A stretch of DNA of 64,000 nucleotides from DASQFQ01 sp963805525 (GTDB taxonomy: Bacteria; Actinomycetota; Thermoleophilia; Solirubrobacterales; Solirubrobacteraceae): positions 1,674,001-1,738,000 of the forward strand of contig CAWDUT010000006.1 in assembly GCA_963805525.1 (NCBI GenBank), read 5' to 3'. Under the pieces are notes generated by a model, which saw nothing but the letters and a program-made list of their open reading frames with translations, was not told the DNA's origin and did not search any database. This document shows, piece after piece, positions 41,711 to 49,566 of this stretch. The first letter of the stretch is position 1, and each line of letters opens with the position of its first letter. Made by a program: the position numbers and the translations under genes.

Positions 41711-42037
41711 TCAGCCGTAGCTGCGCGCAACGACAGCGGCCATGGACGCGAGCCGGTGCTGGCTGTACCAGGCCGGAGTGAAGCCGTGAACGCGCGCGCC
41801 GTGCTCGCGCGCGATCTCGACCAGGTCGCTGGGGCGCCGGGCTTCCAGCATCTCCGCACACCCCTGCGGATGCACGTCAGCGCAGCACAGCTCGAAGCTT
41901 TGCGTCGCGACAATGAGGTCTCGCGACGCATCTGCGTTATCCGGCGAGGACGCAGACGAGAACCTGCGGGCGGGGGGCACGAAAGCCAGCCCCTTTCTCG
42001 GGCGTCTCGCCGGCCGGTCCGACCGCGAGACTCCCAT
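41711..42037 (-). CDS. DUF1059-like small protein
   Basis: 108 residues from ATG 42037. The last 65 (FELCCADVHPQGCAEMLEAR, then EIAREHGARVHG) match the DUF1059 pattern: Cys-rich start, GC, and two histidines in EHG-x3-HG. The N-terminal 40 residues are basic and not conserved, so the true start could be further in; an AGGAGAG lies about 16 bases before ATG 42037. Function unknown. Confidence 0.5.
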   Translation of the reverse strand: MGVSRSDRPARRPRKGLAFVPPARRFSSASSPDNADASRDLIVATQSFELCCADVHPQGCAEMLEARRPSDLVEIAREHGARVHGFTPAWYSQHRLASMAAVVARSYG

Positions 42038-42165
42038 ATCGAGTACAGCTGACTCTCCTCGCTTTCGCGCCAATGTCAAGGCGCAGTGTTCCCGCCCGCC
42101 CGCCGTGCGGTTGCGGTGCGCCGGACGGGGATCAATCGAGTCGATCACGTTCGAACGTCTAGCGA

Positions 42166-42579
42166 TCACCACGTCCGCACAAGGGCTGAGTCAACGGGCC
42201 GCTGCAACGACGAGAGCCCGCCGGAGCGGGCTCCCGGTTTTGCCGGGTGACCCGTGTGCTCAGGTGTGCAGCGCGCGACGCCGGCCGATGCGCCCCACGC
42301 CCTGCCCCCGCGGCCGTTCATGAAGCCGACGAGCAGGAGGATCAGGCCGCCGACGGCCACGGCGCCGATCGCGGCCGAGACCCAGTCGAAGCCTCGCCGG
42401 AGCCCGAGGACTCGGGGACGGCGACCGCGACCGCTCGGGTCGTACCCGATCGCGACGTCGCGCGTGTCGGGCGAGCGGAGGTCCTGGGTGGTCCCGACCG
42501 GGACCGGGTTCGGGTCGTAGCCGGTTGCGCCGCGGCCGGTTCTTAAGGGCCTAGTCGGAATGGCGCCGGGTCGGCGCAA
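42166..42579 (-). CDS. Possible small membrane protein
   Basis: The frame of 137 codons includes two GYDP segments and one clear membrane helix (WVSAAIGAVAVGGLILLLVGF) after RRGFD. Start and end are uncertain: the only starts are TTG-type, and the C-terminal part crosses a hairpin that reads as a terminator on the other strand. I support only the middle part (about 42290-42530). Confidence 0.35.
   Translation of the reverse strand: MRRPGAIPTRPLRTGRGATGYDPNPVPVGTTQDLRSPDTRDVAIGYDPSGRGRRPRVLGLRRGFDWVSAAIGAVAVGGLILLLVGFMNGRGGRAWGASAGVARCTPEHTGHPAKPGARSGGLSSLQRPVDSALVRTW
42214..42240 (+). terminator. Rho-independent-like terminator, plus strand
   Basis: GAGCCCGC, loop CGGA, GCGGGCTC, then CCGGTTTT. 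The stem is perfect (8 bp) and followed by a T run on the plus strand. No gene on the plus strand ends just before it, so it may close a small RNA or an undetected transcript. Confidence 0.6.
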
Positions 42580-43003
42580 CTGAAGCCCGGACGACGATCG
42601 CGGCTTGACGTCTGGCGACTGGGTCCGCGGCCTCTCGATCGCTCGTGGCTGGCCGAGGCGTTCCTTCCGTTCGCCACCTCCGTCGTCGCCGAGTCGGTGT
42701 AGTGGACATGGCCAGTGAACTGCCGTCGGCTTCTACGGCATGGCGTTCGACGTGATGGCGCTGACATTCAACACCTTTGGCGGTACGCGTCCCGCCACGG
42801 CCTGGTCCGCGAAGCCCTCTGCCCTGAGGGAGCGACAGCCATCAGCAGCGCTTTGACTCGCCCTGGCCTGGCTCGCGACCGGCGCCCTGCTTGGCACCTT
42901 GCTACCCGTCCTAGGCGTGGCCGTGATCGTCGCGTTCAACGCCGTTCACTGGTTACCGATCCGAGGCGAGAGCCCGCACGCGCGAACCTGATCGAAGACC
43001 GGG
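42580..43003. other. Intergenic region with a possible membrane-protein scrap
   Basis: About 420 bases. On the plus strand at about 42862-42990 a frame reads LAWLATGALLGTLLPVLGVA, a membrane-helix-like stretch, directly after an in-frame stop and ending at TGA 42988-42990. It may be the end of a decayed membrane protein. No other feature seen. Confidence 0.35.
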
Positions 43004-43897
43004 TCACGGCGCCGCCGGCAGCGCGCGCTTGTGCGCGGTGCGGCGGTAGGCGGAGACGATGATCTCGTGCACCTCCGGCGCCACTTCGCGACCCTCGAGG
43101 AAGTCGTCGAGCCGCTCGTAGGTGACGCCAAAGACGTCCTCGTCCGGGAGTCCGGGACGCTCGCTTTCCAGGTCGGCCGTGGGCACCTTGGCGAGGATCG
43201 CGTCCTCGGCGCCGAGCGCCTGCGCTACCGCCCGGACGCGCCGCTTGGTCAGCCCCGCGAGCGGCGCCAGGTCGCAGGCGCCGTCCCCGTACTTCGTGAA
43301 AAAGCCCATGAGGGCCTCCGCGGCGTGGTCGGTACCCACCACGAGCAGCCCGTGCGCGCCGGCGACCGCGTACTGCGCCGCCATCCGCATCCGCGCCTTC
43401 AGGTTGCCCCGCACAAGGTCGCGGGCGGCGACCCTTTCAGCGGGCTCGCCGGCCGCATCCACGGCGGCGGACAGCGCATCGCTCGCCGGGCCGACGTCGA
43501 TGGTGAGCGTCGCGTCCGGGCGGACGAACGCGAGCGCGCGCTGGGCATCCTCCTCGTCGGCCTGAGCGTGATACGGCAGGCGCATGGCGACGAACGTGGC
43601 GCTGCCGCCGTCCGCGCGCACGCGCTCGGCGGCGAGCTGGCACAGCCGCCCGGCGGTGGCCGAGTCGACGCCACCACTGACCCCCAGCACCCAACCGCGC
43701 AGCCCGCTGCCGGCCAGCTGCTCCACGAGAAACGTGACACGACGCTCGACCTCAACGGCGGCGTCGAACTCCGCCGGCACCATGAGCTCCGCGCTGATGG
43801 CGGCCTGCACCGATGTCCGGTTGGCGCGCGCCACGCGCGCGACGATACCCCGCGCCAAAACGGACGACAGCCGTCGTCCCACAGTGCCAGCGATCAT
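43004..43897 (-). CDS. nadE: NAD+ synthetase, ammonia-dependent type
   Basis: 297 residues. The N-type ATP-pyrophosphatase loop LGVSGGVDSATAGR is at about 71-84. VVGTDHAAEALMGFFTKYGDGACDLAPLAGLTK and DEDVFGVTYERLDDFL are the typical NadE segments. It amidates nicotinate adenine dinucleotide in the last step of NAD+ synthesis. There is no glutaminase domain. The first 38 residues exceed the family; an internal ATG (MVPAEFDAAVEVE) may be the true start. Stands alone; a remnant of a sensor kinase lies on its upstream side. Confidence 0.92.
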   Translation of the reverse strand: MIAGTVGRRLSSVLARGIVARVARANRTSVQAAISAELMVPAEFDAAVEVERRVTFLVEQLAGSGLRGWVLGVSGGVDSATAGRLCQLAAERVRADGGSATFVAMRLPYHAQADEEDAQRALAFVRPDATLTIDVGPASDALSAAVDAAGEPAERVAARDLVRGNLKARMRMAAQYAVAGAHGLLVVGTDHAAEALMGFFTKYGDGACDLAPLAGLTKRRVRAVAQALGAEDAILAKVPTADLESERPGLPDEDVFGVTYERLDDFLEGREVAPEVHEIIVSAYRRTAHKRALPAAP

Positions 43898-44054
43898 GTC
43901 TCGGGATCCTCGTCGACGCCCGCGCCGTAGCGGTCGTCGTCGAGTCTCGGGATCTCTGGCTCATCGAAGCCGGCGACGTCCCGCCGGAGGGGCTGGGTGT
44001 GTGCTCGGCGCCGGGGAATGAGGTCTGCCTCGCTCAGTTCGAAGCCCTCCGCCT

Positions 44055-44225
44055 CACCTCGCCGGACCCGATCAGTACCTGGTCGAGGACGTCGGCGGGG
44101 CGCTCAGCGTCGACAGCCGGGTCGGGCAGGGCACACGCCGCGTCGTCGAGCTTCCGCTCGACCCCCTCACGGGGTTCGTGAGCGCGAGCTGCCGTCAGAT
44201 TCGTTGTCGAGCAGGGCGGGCGTAG
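44055..44225 (+). pseudogene. C-terminal scrap of a sensor histidine kinase
   Basis: The plus-strand frame reads DQYLVEDVGGALSVDSRVGQ, then GTRRVVELPL, the end of a histidine-kinase ATPase domain (GG-x-L-x-VDS-x2-GxGT-x2-VELPL). No start codon or upstream domain is present, and the preceding codons do not match the family. It extends past the 3' end of the convergent cydB gene. Confidence 0.55.
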
Positions 44226-45423
44226 CCGCCGCGAGGCCGAGCGCGATCGCCGCGAGCAGCATGGTCACGCCGATCGCGTGCGCCCACCCGACCTCGGCAA
44301 CGGTGAGGAAGCCTGAGCCGCCGATGAGGCAGGCGGTGGCGAGGCGCCCGGCGCGGGCCGGATGGAGACCCGGGGTCCGGACGGGACCGTCGCGCGGGTC
44401 GACGGAGCCGCCGTCGGCGCCGTAGTCGCCCAGGCGGCCGGCGACGGACAGCCGCAGCAGCACGAGCAGCGAAGGGATCACGACGATGCCACCGCCTACG
44501 ACGGCGATGATGACGGCGATCAGCGTGTCGCGCGGGGCGGCAGCCTGGTCGACCGTCAGGCCGGGCAGGAGCTGGGGCTGTTGGGCGCGCGCCCACCCGG
44601 CCACGATCGCCGCGACGGCGAGGGCCGCGGCGAAGCGTGCGAGCTGAAATCGCCGGCGGAGCACGAGCCCGAGCGCCGAGACGCCCGCCGCACCCGACAC
44701 GATCACGGCGGGGAGCCCCGGGCCGGCGATCAGCTCGCGGTACAGCGGGTGGGCGTCGCGATGCAGGACGACGAGCCCGGCGACGGCGAGCAGGCCTGCG
44801 ACAGTGCCGGCGCCGAGGGCGCGACGGCGATAGGGAGCCACGAGGTCATGCTCTCCGCGACGCTGCGCGTCGTCGCACAGGTAGACGGCGGCCAGGTAGG
44901 CGGAGATCGCGATCGCCAACGCGCCGATGACGGCCGAGGTCGGGTTGAGCCAGCTCGAGACCAGGTCGCCCTCGGCGTTGCCGTACGGCACTCGTCCCGA
45001 CGCGATGCCGCCGAGGCACGCGCCGAGGGCGAACGGCGTCACGATCGACGACACGGCGGAGACGACGTCGAGGTCGCGGACCTGCCGCGGACCCGATGTG
45101 CCTGCGGACACGGCGTACGCTGCGCCGCGGATGACGATCCCCAGCGCCGCCAGGATGAGCGCGACCGAGAGCGTCGACGCGATCGAGCCGAAGGCAGCGG
45201 GGTAGGCCGTCCACATCACGGTGAGTACGAAGATCAACCACACGTGGTTGGCCTCCCACACCGGCGCGATGACGTTGTGGGCGAAGTCGCGGATGCGCCG
45301 CCCCTCCCGGGTCTGTGGGGCGGTGATCTGCCAGATGGCGGCGCCGAAGTCGGCGCCGGCCAGCACGATGTAGCACGTCAGGCCGACGAGGACCAAGACC
45401 AGCGGCACGGTCGTCAACGTCAC
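44167..45423 (-). CDS. cydB: Cytochrome bd ubiquinol oxidase subunit II
   Basis: 418 residues with about nine to ten membrane helices. GADFGAAIWQI and APVWEANHVWLIFVLTVMWTAYP near the N-terminus are subunit II hallmarks. It pairs with CydA to reduce O2 at low oxygen. GTG 45423 starts it on a GTGA overlap with cydA. The C-terminal about 50 residues (from GRLATACLIGG) form two extra helices with GWAHAIGV, and a homologous scrap is found at 59278-59427. The tail overlaps a kinase remnant on the other strand. Confidence 0.92.
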   Translation of the reverse strand: MTLTTVPLVLVLVGLTCYIVLAGADFGAAIWQITAPQTREGRRIRDFAHNVIAPVWEANHVWLIFVLTVMWTAYPAAFGSIASTLSVALILAALGIVIRGAAYAVSAGTSGPRQVRDLDVVSAVSSIVTPFALGACLGGIASGRVPYGNAEGDLVSSWLNPTSAVIGALAIAISAYLAAVYLCDDAQRRGEHDLVAPYRRRALGAGTVAGLLAVAGLVVLHRDAHPLYRELIAGPGLPAVIVSGAAGVSALGLVLRRRFQLARFAAALAVAAIVAGWARAQQPQLLPGLTVDQAAAPRDTLIAVIIAVVGGGIVVIPSLLVLLRLSVAGRLGDYGADGGSVDPRDGPVRTPGLHPARAGRLATACLIGGSGFLTVAEVGWAHAIGVTMLLAAIALGLAAATPALLDNESDGSSRSRTP

Positions 45424-46808
45424 GCGATCACGTCCGGCGCGGGCCGCCCGCGGTAGCGGGGATCCTCGACCGGCACTCGGGCGAGGCGGCGGAGGATCCA
45501 CATGGTGCCGGCGCCCACTGAGAGGTACAGGGCCCACAGCACCGCGTAGCTGATGGGGATGACGCCCGCGCCGGTCACGGCGTCGCTCGTGCGCATCACG
45601 CCGTAGACGACCCAAGGCTGGCGACCGACCTCGGTCGTCACCCAGCCGGCCACGAGCGCGACCACGGACAGCGGACCCGCGGCCGCCACGGCCGCGTAGT
45701 ACGCCCGCCGCGTGGGCAGCCGCCGTCGGCGTACGCGTACGAGCAGGGTCAGGACGCCAAGGGCGGCGAGCAGCGTGCCGATGCCGACCATGGTCTGAAA
45801 GGCGACGCGGACGACATTGACGGGCGGGCGGTCGCCAGGCGGAACGGCATCCAGCCCCTGCACCCGGGCACTCGGATCATGTGAGGCCAGCGTGGAGAGC
45901 AGTTTCGGGATGCGCAGGCCATCGCGGATCTTCCCGTCGTCGTACCAGCCGAGGACGTGCAGCGGCGCGCCGTCGGTGGTCTTGGCCAGGCCTTCGATCG
46001 CTGCGAGCTTGGTCGGCTGGGCCTTGTGGACCGTGCGCGCCGCCCAGTCGCCGATGAGGATCTGGGTCGGGGCGGCGAGCGCGGCGATCATCAGCGGCAC
46101 GACGATCGCCGTGCGCTCGTATCGGGTCCAGCGCCCGCGCAGCCGCGCGACCGCGTAGGCGCCGGCCATGACGAACCCGGTGACGAGGTAGGCGGCGACG
46201 TACATGTGGATGAGCTCGTGCCACAGGAAGTCGTTTCCAAAGAGCGCCTTCCAGGGGTGGACGTCGACGACGCGGCCGGCGACCAGCCGGAAGCCGCTCG
46301 GGTGGTTCATCCACGCGTTGACCGAGATGACCATCCACGACCCCAGGAATCCGGTGACGGCGATGGGGATCCCGCTGAGCAGGTGCATGCGCGGCGAGAG
46401 CCGGTCCCAGCCGTAGACGTAGATGCCCAGGAAGATCGCCTCGAGGAAGAACGAGAACCCCTCAATGGCGAAGCCGAGTCCGAAGACTCCGCCGAACGTC
46501 GCGGTGAAGTTCGGCCACAGCACGCCCATCTCGAAGCTCAACACCGTGCCGGTGATCGCGCCGATCGCGAACAGGGCGATCATCACCCGGCTCCACCGGC
46601 GTGCGATCGTCCGACACAGCGGGTCGCCGGTGCGCTGCCCCCACCACTCCATGAGCAGCACCATCACCGGGAAGGCGATGCCGAAGCACACCAGCGGGAT
46701 GTGGGCGGTGAACGACAGCGCCTGCATCTGCCGCGCCTGGAGTAGGTGATCCTGCGCGACCGGACCGAGCGCCGGCGCGCTGTGGAGTGAGGCGAGGAGG
46801 ACGCCCAC
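45420..46808 (-). CDS. cydA: Cytochrome bd ubiquinol oxidase subunit I
   Basis: 462 residues, multiple membrane helices. Haem-ligand regions are seen in SFTAHIPLVCFGIAFP, EGFSFFLEAIFLGIYVYGWDRL and GRQPWVVYGVMRT (the GRQPW motif). The quinol loop is of the short type. It oxidises quinol and reduces oxygen without proton pumping. It begins 10 bp after the small membrane protein gene and overlaps cydB. ATG 46808 gives a longer N-terminus than usual; MQALSF further in is an alternative start. Confidence 0.93.
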   Translation of the reverse strand: MGVLLASLHSAPALGPVAQDHLLQARQMQALSFTAHIPLVCFGIAFPVMVLLMEWWGQRTGDPLCRTIARRWSRVMIALFAIGAITGTVLSFEMGVLWPNFTATFGGVFGLGFAIEGFSFFLEAIFLGIYVYGWDRLSPRMHLLSGIPIAVTGFLGSWMVISVNAWMNHPSGFRLVAGRVVDVHPWKALFGNDFLWHELIHMYVAAYLVTGFVMAGAYAVARLRGRWTRYERTAIVVPLMIAALAAPTQILIGDWAARTVHKAQPTKLAAIEGLAKTTDGAPLHVLGWYDDGKIRDGLRIPKLLSTLASHDPSARVQGLDAVPPGDRPPVNVVRVAFQTMVGIGTLLAALGVLTLLVRVRRRRLPTRRAYYAAVAAAGPLSVVALVAGWVTTEVGRQPWVVYGVMRTSDAVTGAGVIPISYAVLWALYLSVGAGTMWILRRLARVPVEDPRYRGRPAPDVIA

Positions 46809-46818
46809 GCCGGCTCGC

Positions 46819-47199
46819 CTACGCGGCGTCCCGAGTCGCGTCCTCGAGCATCCCGCTCGCCTCGTCCGGTTCGCCTTGAGCGAACGCGGTCACGTGTGCT
46901 CGGCCGAGGAGCCGCAGGCGGTCCGGCGGCCGATCGGCTCCGGGATCCCGCTCGGCGAGGGGATCCATCGTGTTCTTCGTTGAGCTCAGACGGCGGCGAA
47001 CGCTGCGCACGAGCAGGTACGGGCTCGCGAACGCCGCCGCGGCGAGTGCCACGAACCCGACGAGGGCTGCGAGCGCGACGACGAGGACGGCGATCGTGGC
47101 GACGACGACGGCGATCGCGGCGAACTCCGGGACGATCAGGAGGAGGAGCACCATCCCGGAGACGACGGGGCCCCAAATCCATTCGACTGAGTAGCTCAT
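46819..47199 (-). CDS. Small membrane protein upstream of cydAB
   Basis: 126 residues: two hydrophobic segments (about 10-35 and 35-65, VVSGMVLLLLIVPEFAAIAV and ALAALVGFVALAAAAFASPY) and a charged cytoplasmic C-terminal half. No family recognised. Being 10 bp before cydA it is probably cotranscribed; assembly or regulation of the oxidase is a guess. The upstream 50 bp contain a CTGACG-A-CGTCAG palindrome. Confidence 0.75.
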   Translation of the reverse strand: MSYSVEWIWGPVVSGMVLLLLIVPEFAAIAVVVATIAVLVVALAALVGFVALAAAAFASPYLLVRSVRRRLSSTKNTMDPLAERDPGADRPPDRLRLLGRAHVTAFAQGEPDEASGMLEDATRDAA

Positions 47200-47563
47200 G
47201 CGGTCGAGCGTCCCGCGGCGCGCGCGTTGTCGCTCGGACTGACGACGTCAGGGACTCTCCGCGAAATCATCGGGAGGTTCCTGTCGGTGTGAGCGAAGAC
47301 GCGTTGAAGTCGACCACCGTCGCGGCATCTACTTACGTTCGAGGACTCAAGGCAGGGGAACATGAGCTCAGGTTGACCGGCGCCCTGCGACCCTTCGACA
47401 ACGATTCGCGATCACCCAAGAGGGCGCGCGCTCGGGGCCCGCGCTCGGCCCAACAGCAGATCGCGGCAGGATCGGGACGTACGGCCACTCGACGAGCGCG
47501 TGCACGGAGGCTCGCCGCAACCCGCTCGCGCTTCTCGCGCGCGGGTTCAACCTCCCGCTTTGA
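47200..47563. other. Region upstream of the cyd operon
   Basis: About 360 bases without a supported gene. It should contain the cyd promoter; the palindrome at 47239-47251 is the only clear signal. Frames across 47280-47560 are long because of GC bias but resemble nothing. Confidence 0.5.
47239..47251. promoter_or_regulatory. CTGACG-A-CGTCAG palindrome before the cyd operon
   Basis: A perfect 6-1-6 inverted repeat, 40 bp upstream of the ATG at 47199. A binding site for an oxygen- or redox-responsive regulator is possible; the binder is unknown. Confidence 0.5.
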
Positions 47564-47674
47564 GGTTTCACCGACCGCGTCGAGGCGGTCGGCGGGACGT
47601 TCAGGATCCAGAGCCGGGCCGGCCGGCGCACCGGCCATCTCGTCGAGCTTTCGCTCGTGGCGCCTCGGAGCTGA
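47564..47674 (+). pseudogene. C-terminal scrap of a second sensor histidine kinase
   Basis: Plus-strand codons read GFTDRVEAVGGTFRIQSRAG then HLVELSL, the usual end of NarL-type sensor kinases (G-x2-DRVEA-x-GG). An in-frame TGA lies directly before GFTD, so the gene is broken. The scrap runs antisense into the 3' end of the NDH-2 gene. Confidence 0.6.
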
Positions 47675-48959
47675 TGATGCGCGCCCCGCGACCGCGTGTC
47701 ACGAAGCTGAACGCCCAGCTGATGAGCACGAACAGACGGTTCTGGAAGCCGACGAGGTAGAAGAGATGGACGACGAGCCACGTGATCCACGCCGGGAAGC
47801 CGCTGAGGCGGACCACGTGCAGGTCCGCCACCGCGCGGGCGCGACCGATGGTTGCGACGTTGCCCTTGTCGCGGTAGCGGAACGGCCGACTCGGCCGGTC
47901 GCGCAGCCGTGCGCGGACGAGCGCGGCGGCGTACCGGCCCTGCTGCATGGCGACGGGCGCCACGCCGGGGAGGACCTGCGCCTCTCCCCGCGCGTCGCGG
48001 ACGCGCACCATGTCGCCGAGCGCGAGCACCTCCGGGTGCCCGGGCAGCGTAAGGTCGGGCTCGACGGCGATGCGGCCCGCCCGGTCGAGCTCGGCGCCGG
48101 TCAGCTCGGCGAGGCGGCGCGCCAGTCCCGACGCGGTGACCCCCGCCGCCCAGATCACGGTGCGCGCCTCGAAGCGCTCCTGCTCGCCGCCGGCGGCCGC
48201 GACGGTGACGCCCTGCTCGTCGACGCCGACGACCGTGCGCTCGAGCGCCGGCGTGACGCCCAGGTGCTCGAGCTGGAGGGCGGCGCGCCGTGACAACGAC
48301 GGAGGGAACGCCGTGAGCACGCGGTCGGCCGCTTCGACGAGCAGCACGCGCGCGTGGCGCGGGTCGATCGAGCGGAAGTCGCGCCGAAGCGTGTCGCGGG
48401 CCAGCTCGGCGATCTGGCCGGCCAGTTCGACCCCGGTCGGCCCCGCACCGACCACGACGAACGTCAGCCAGGCACGGCGGCGCGCCTCGTCGTCGTCGAG
48501 CTCGGCCGCCTCGAAGGCAGCGAGGAGCCGCGCTCGCACGGCGACCGCGCTCTCGAGCGACTTGACCTCCGGGGCCGCGGCGCGCCACTCGTCGTGGCCG
48601 AAGTAGGAGTATTGCGAGCCGCCGGCGACGATCAGCGTGTCGTACTCCAGCGAGCGGGTGACGCCCTGGCCGACGACCGGGCGGACGTCCAGCCGGCGCC
48701 GGTCGACGTCGAAGCCGGCGACCTCGCCGAGCACCACCTGGACATTCTGGTGGCGTCGGAAGATTGCGCGGAGTGGGTAGCAGACCTCTCCGGGCGAGAG
48801 TGCCCCCGTGGCCACCTGGTAGGTGAGCGGCTGGAACAGGTGGAAGTTGCGCCGGTCCACCAGCGTGAGCTCGACCGGCGCGGTGGTCAGGTGCGTGGCG
48901 GCCTGCAGGCCGCCGAAGCCGCCGCCGACGACGATCACCCGATGCGGCCCCGCCGACAC
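47601..48959 (-). CDS. ndh: Type II NADH:quinone oxidoreductase
   Basis: 452 residues. Two dinucleotide folds: FAD at VIVVGGGFGGLQAA and NADH at VVVGAGPTGVELAGQI near 155-170. NFHLFQPLTYQVATGALSPGE and the late GDMVRV are NDH-2 landmarks, and a C-terminal amphipathic/hydrophobic part (WITWLVVHLFYLVGFQNR) attaches it to the membrane. It passes electrons from NADH to quinone, feeding cytochrome bd. GTG 48959 is preferred, 5 bp after the upstream gene. The last 25 residues are read antisense to a kinase remnant and are probably acquired. Confidence 0.92.
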   Translation of the reverse strand: MSAGPHRVIVVGGGFGGLQAATHLTTAPVELTLVDRRNFHLFQPLTYQVATGALSPGEVCYPLRAIFRRHQNVQVVLGEVAGFDVDRRRLDVRPVVGQGVTRSLEYDTLIVAGGSQYSYFGHDEWRAAAPEVKSLESAVAVRARLLAAFEAAELDDDEARRRAWLTFVVVGAGPTGVELAGQIAELARDTLRRDFRSIDPRHARVLLVEAADRVLTAFPPSLSRRAALQLEHLGVTPALERTVVGVDEQGVTVAAAGGEQERFEARTVIWAAGVTASGLARRLAELTGAELDRAGRIAVEPDLTLPGHPEVLALGDMVRVRDARGEAQVLPGVAPVAMQQGRYAAALVRARLRDRPSRPFRYRDKGNVATIGRARAVADLHVVRLSGFPAWITWLVVHLFYLVGFQNRLFVLISWAFSFVTRGRGARIISSEAPRAKARRDGRCAGRPGSGS

Positions 48960-48964
48960 GATGG

Positions 48965-49408
48965 TCAGTAGATGCTCCCGCCACCGGGCTTGGATGCGGG
49001 ATGCGAGACGACCTGTCCGGCGCCGGAGACGGCGAACCACGCGGCGCCGAAGGCCGTCACGCGCTGCCCGTTCGTATCACCGGGCTTCGCGTCGCCCGCA
49101 TAGCGGTAGAGCGGGTGGCCGTTGTAGAGCACCTGCGGCGCGCCGTCGGACCGCGCCGTCGTCGTGAGCTTGGCGGCGCTGAGCCCCGGCCCCGGCACGG
49201 GCATGCCCTGCGCCCGTACGGGTGGCCACGCGGCGGCGCAGGCGGCGTCGCAGGAGCTCTTGCCGCGGGAATTCTCGCGGAACAGGTACACGGTGCGCCC
49301 GCGCGAGTCGACGAGTACCTTGCCGAGGCCGCCGGCGGGCTCGAGCCCGATGGTCGCGGGCCGGCCGCTCACGGCCACGATGCGTCGGGACGTCCAGAGA
49401 GAGTTCAT
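48965..49408 (-). CDS. Lipoprotein_15/COG4315-type secreted-repeat protein
   Basis: 147 residues with two copies of the repeat: GKVLVDSRGRTVYLFRENSR with CDAACAAAWPPV, and APQVLYNGHPLYRYAGDAKP with GTAWFAVS-like end (FGAAWFAVS). The family is usually secreted or lipid-anchored; here neither the ATG 49408 start nor the upstream frame shows a signal peptide, so the export signal may be lost or the start mis-set. Just upstream of NDH-2 in the same direction. Function of the family is unknown. Confidence 0.75.
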   Translation of the reverse strand: MNSLWTSRRIVAVSGRPATIGLEPAGGLGKVLVDSRGRTVYLFRENSRGKSSCDAACAAAWPPVRAQGMPVPGPGLSAAKLTTTARSDGAPQVLYNGHPLYRYAGDAKPGDTNGQRVTAFGAAWFAVSGAGQVVSHPASKPGGGSIY

Positions 49409-49566
49409 CGGCTCGATGCTGACGCGGCCGCGGCCGCGATCGAGACAACACCCCGATCGGCCGAAACGGGAGCCCGATCGCCACCCGTCGCCGGGGCGCG
49501 ATCGCCGCCCGTCACCCGCGTGCACCCGTGGTCCGGGTGGCGCCGCGTGCTCCTCCCCGATGGCGC

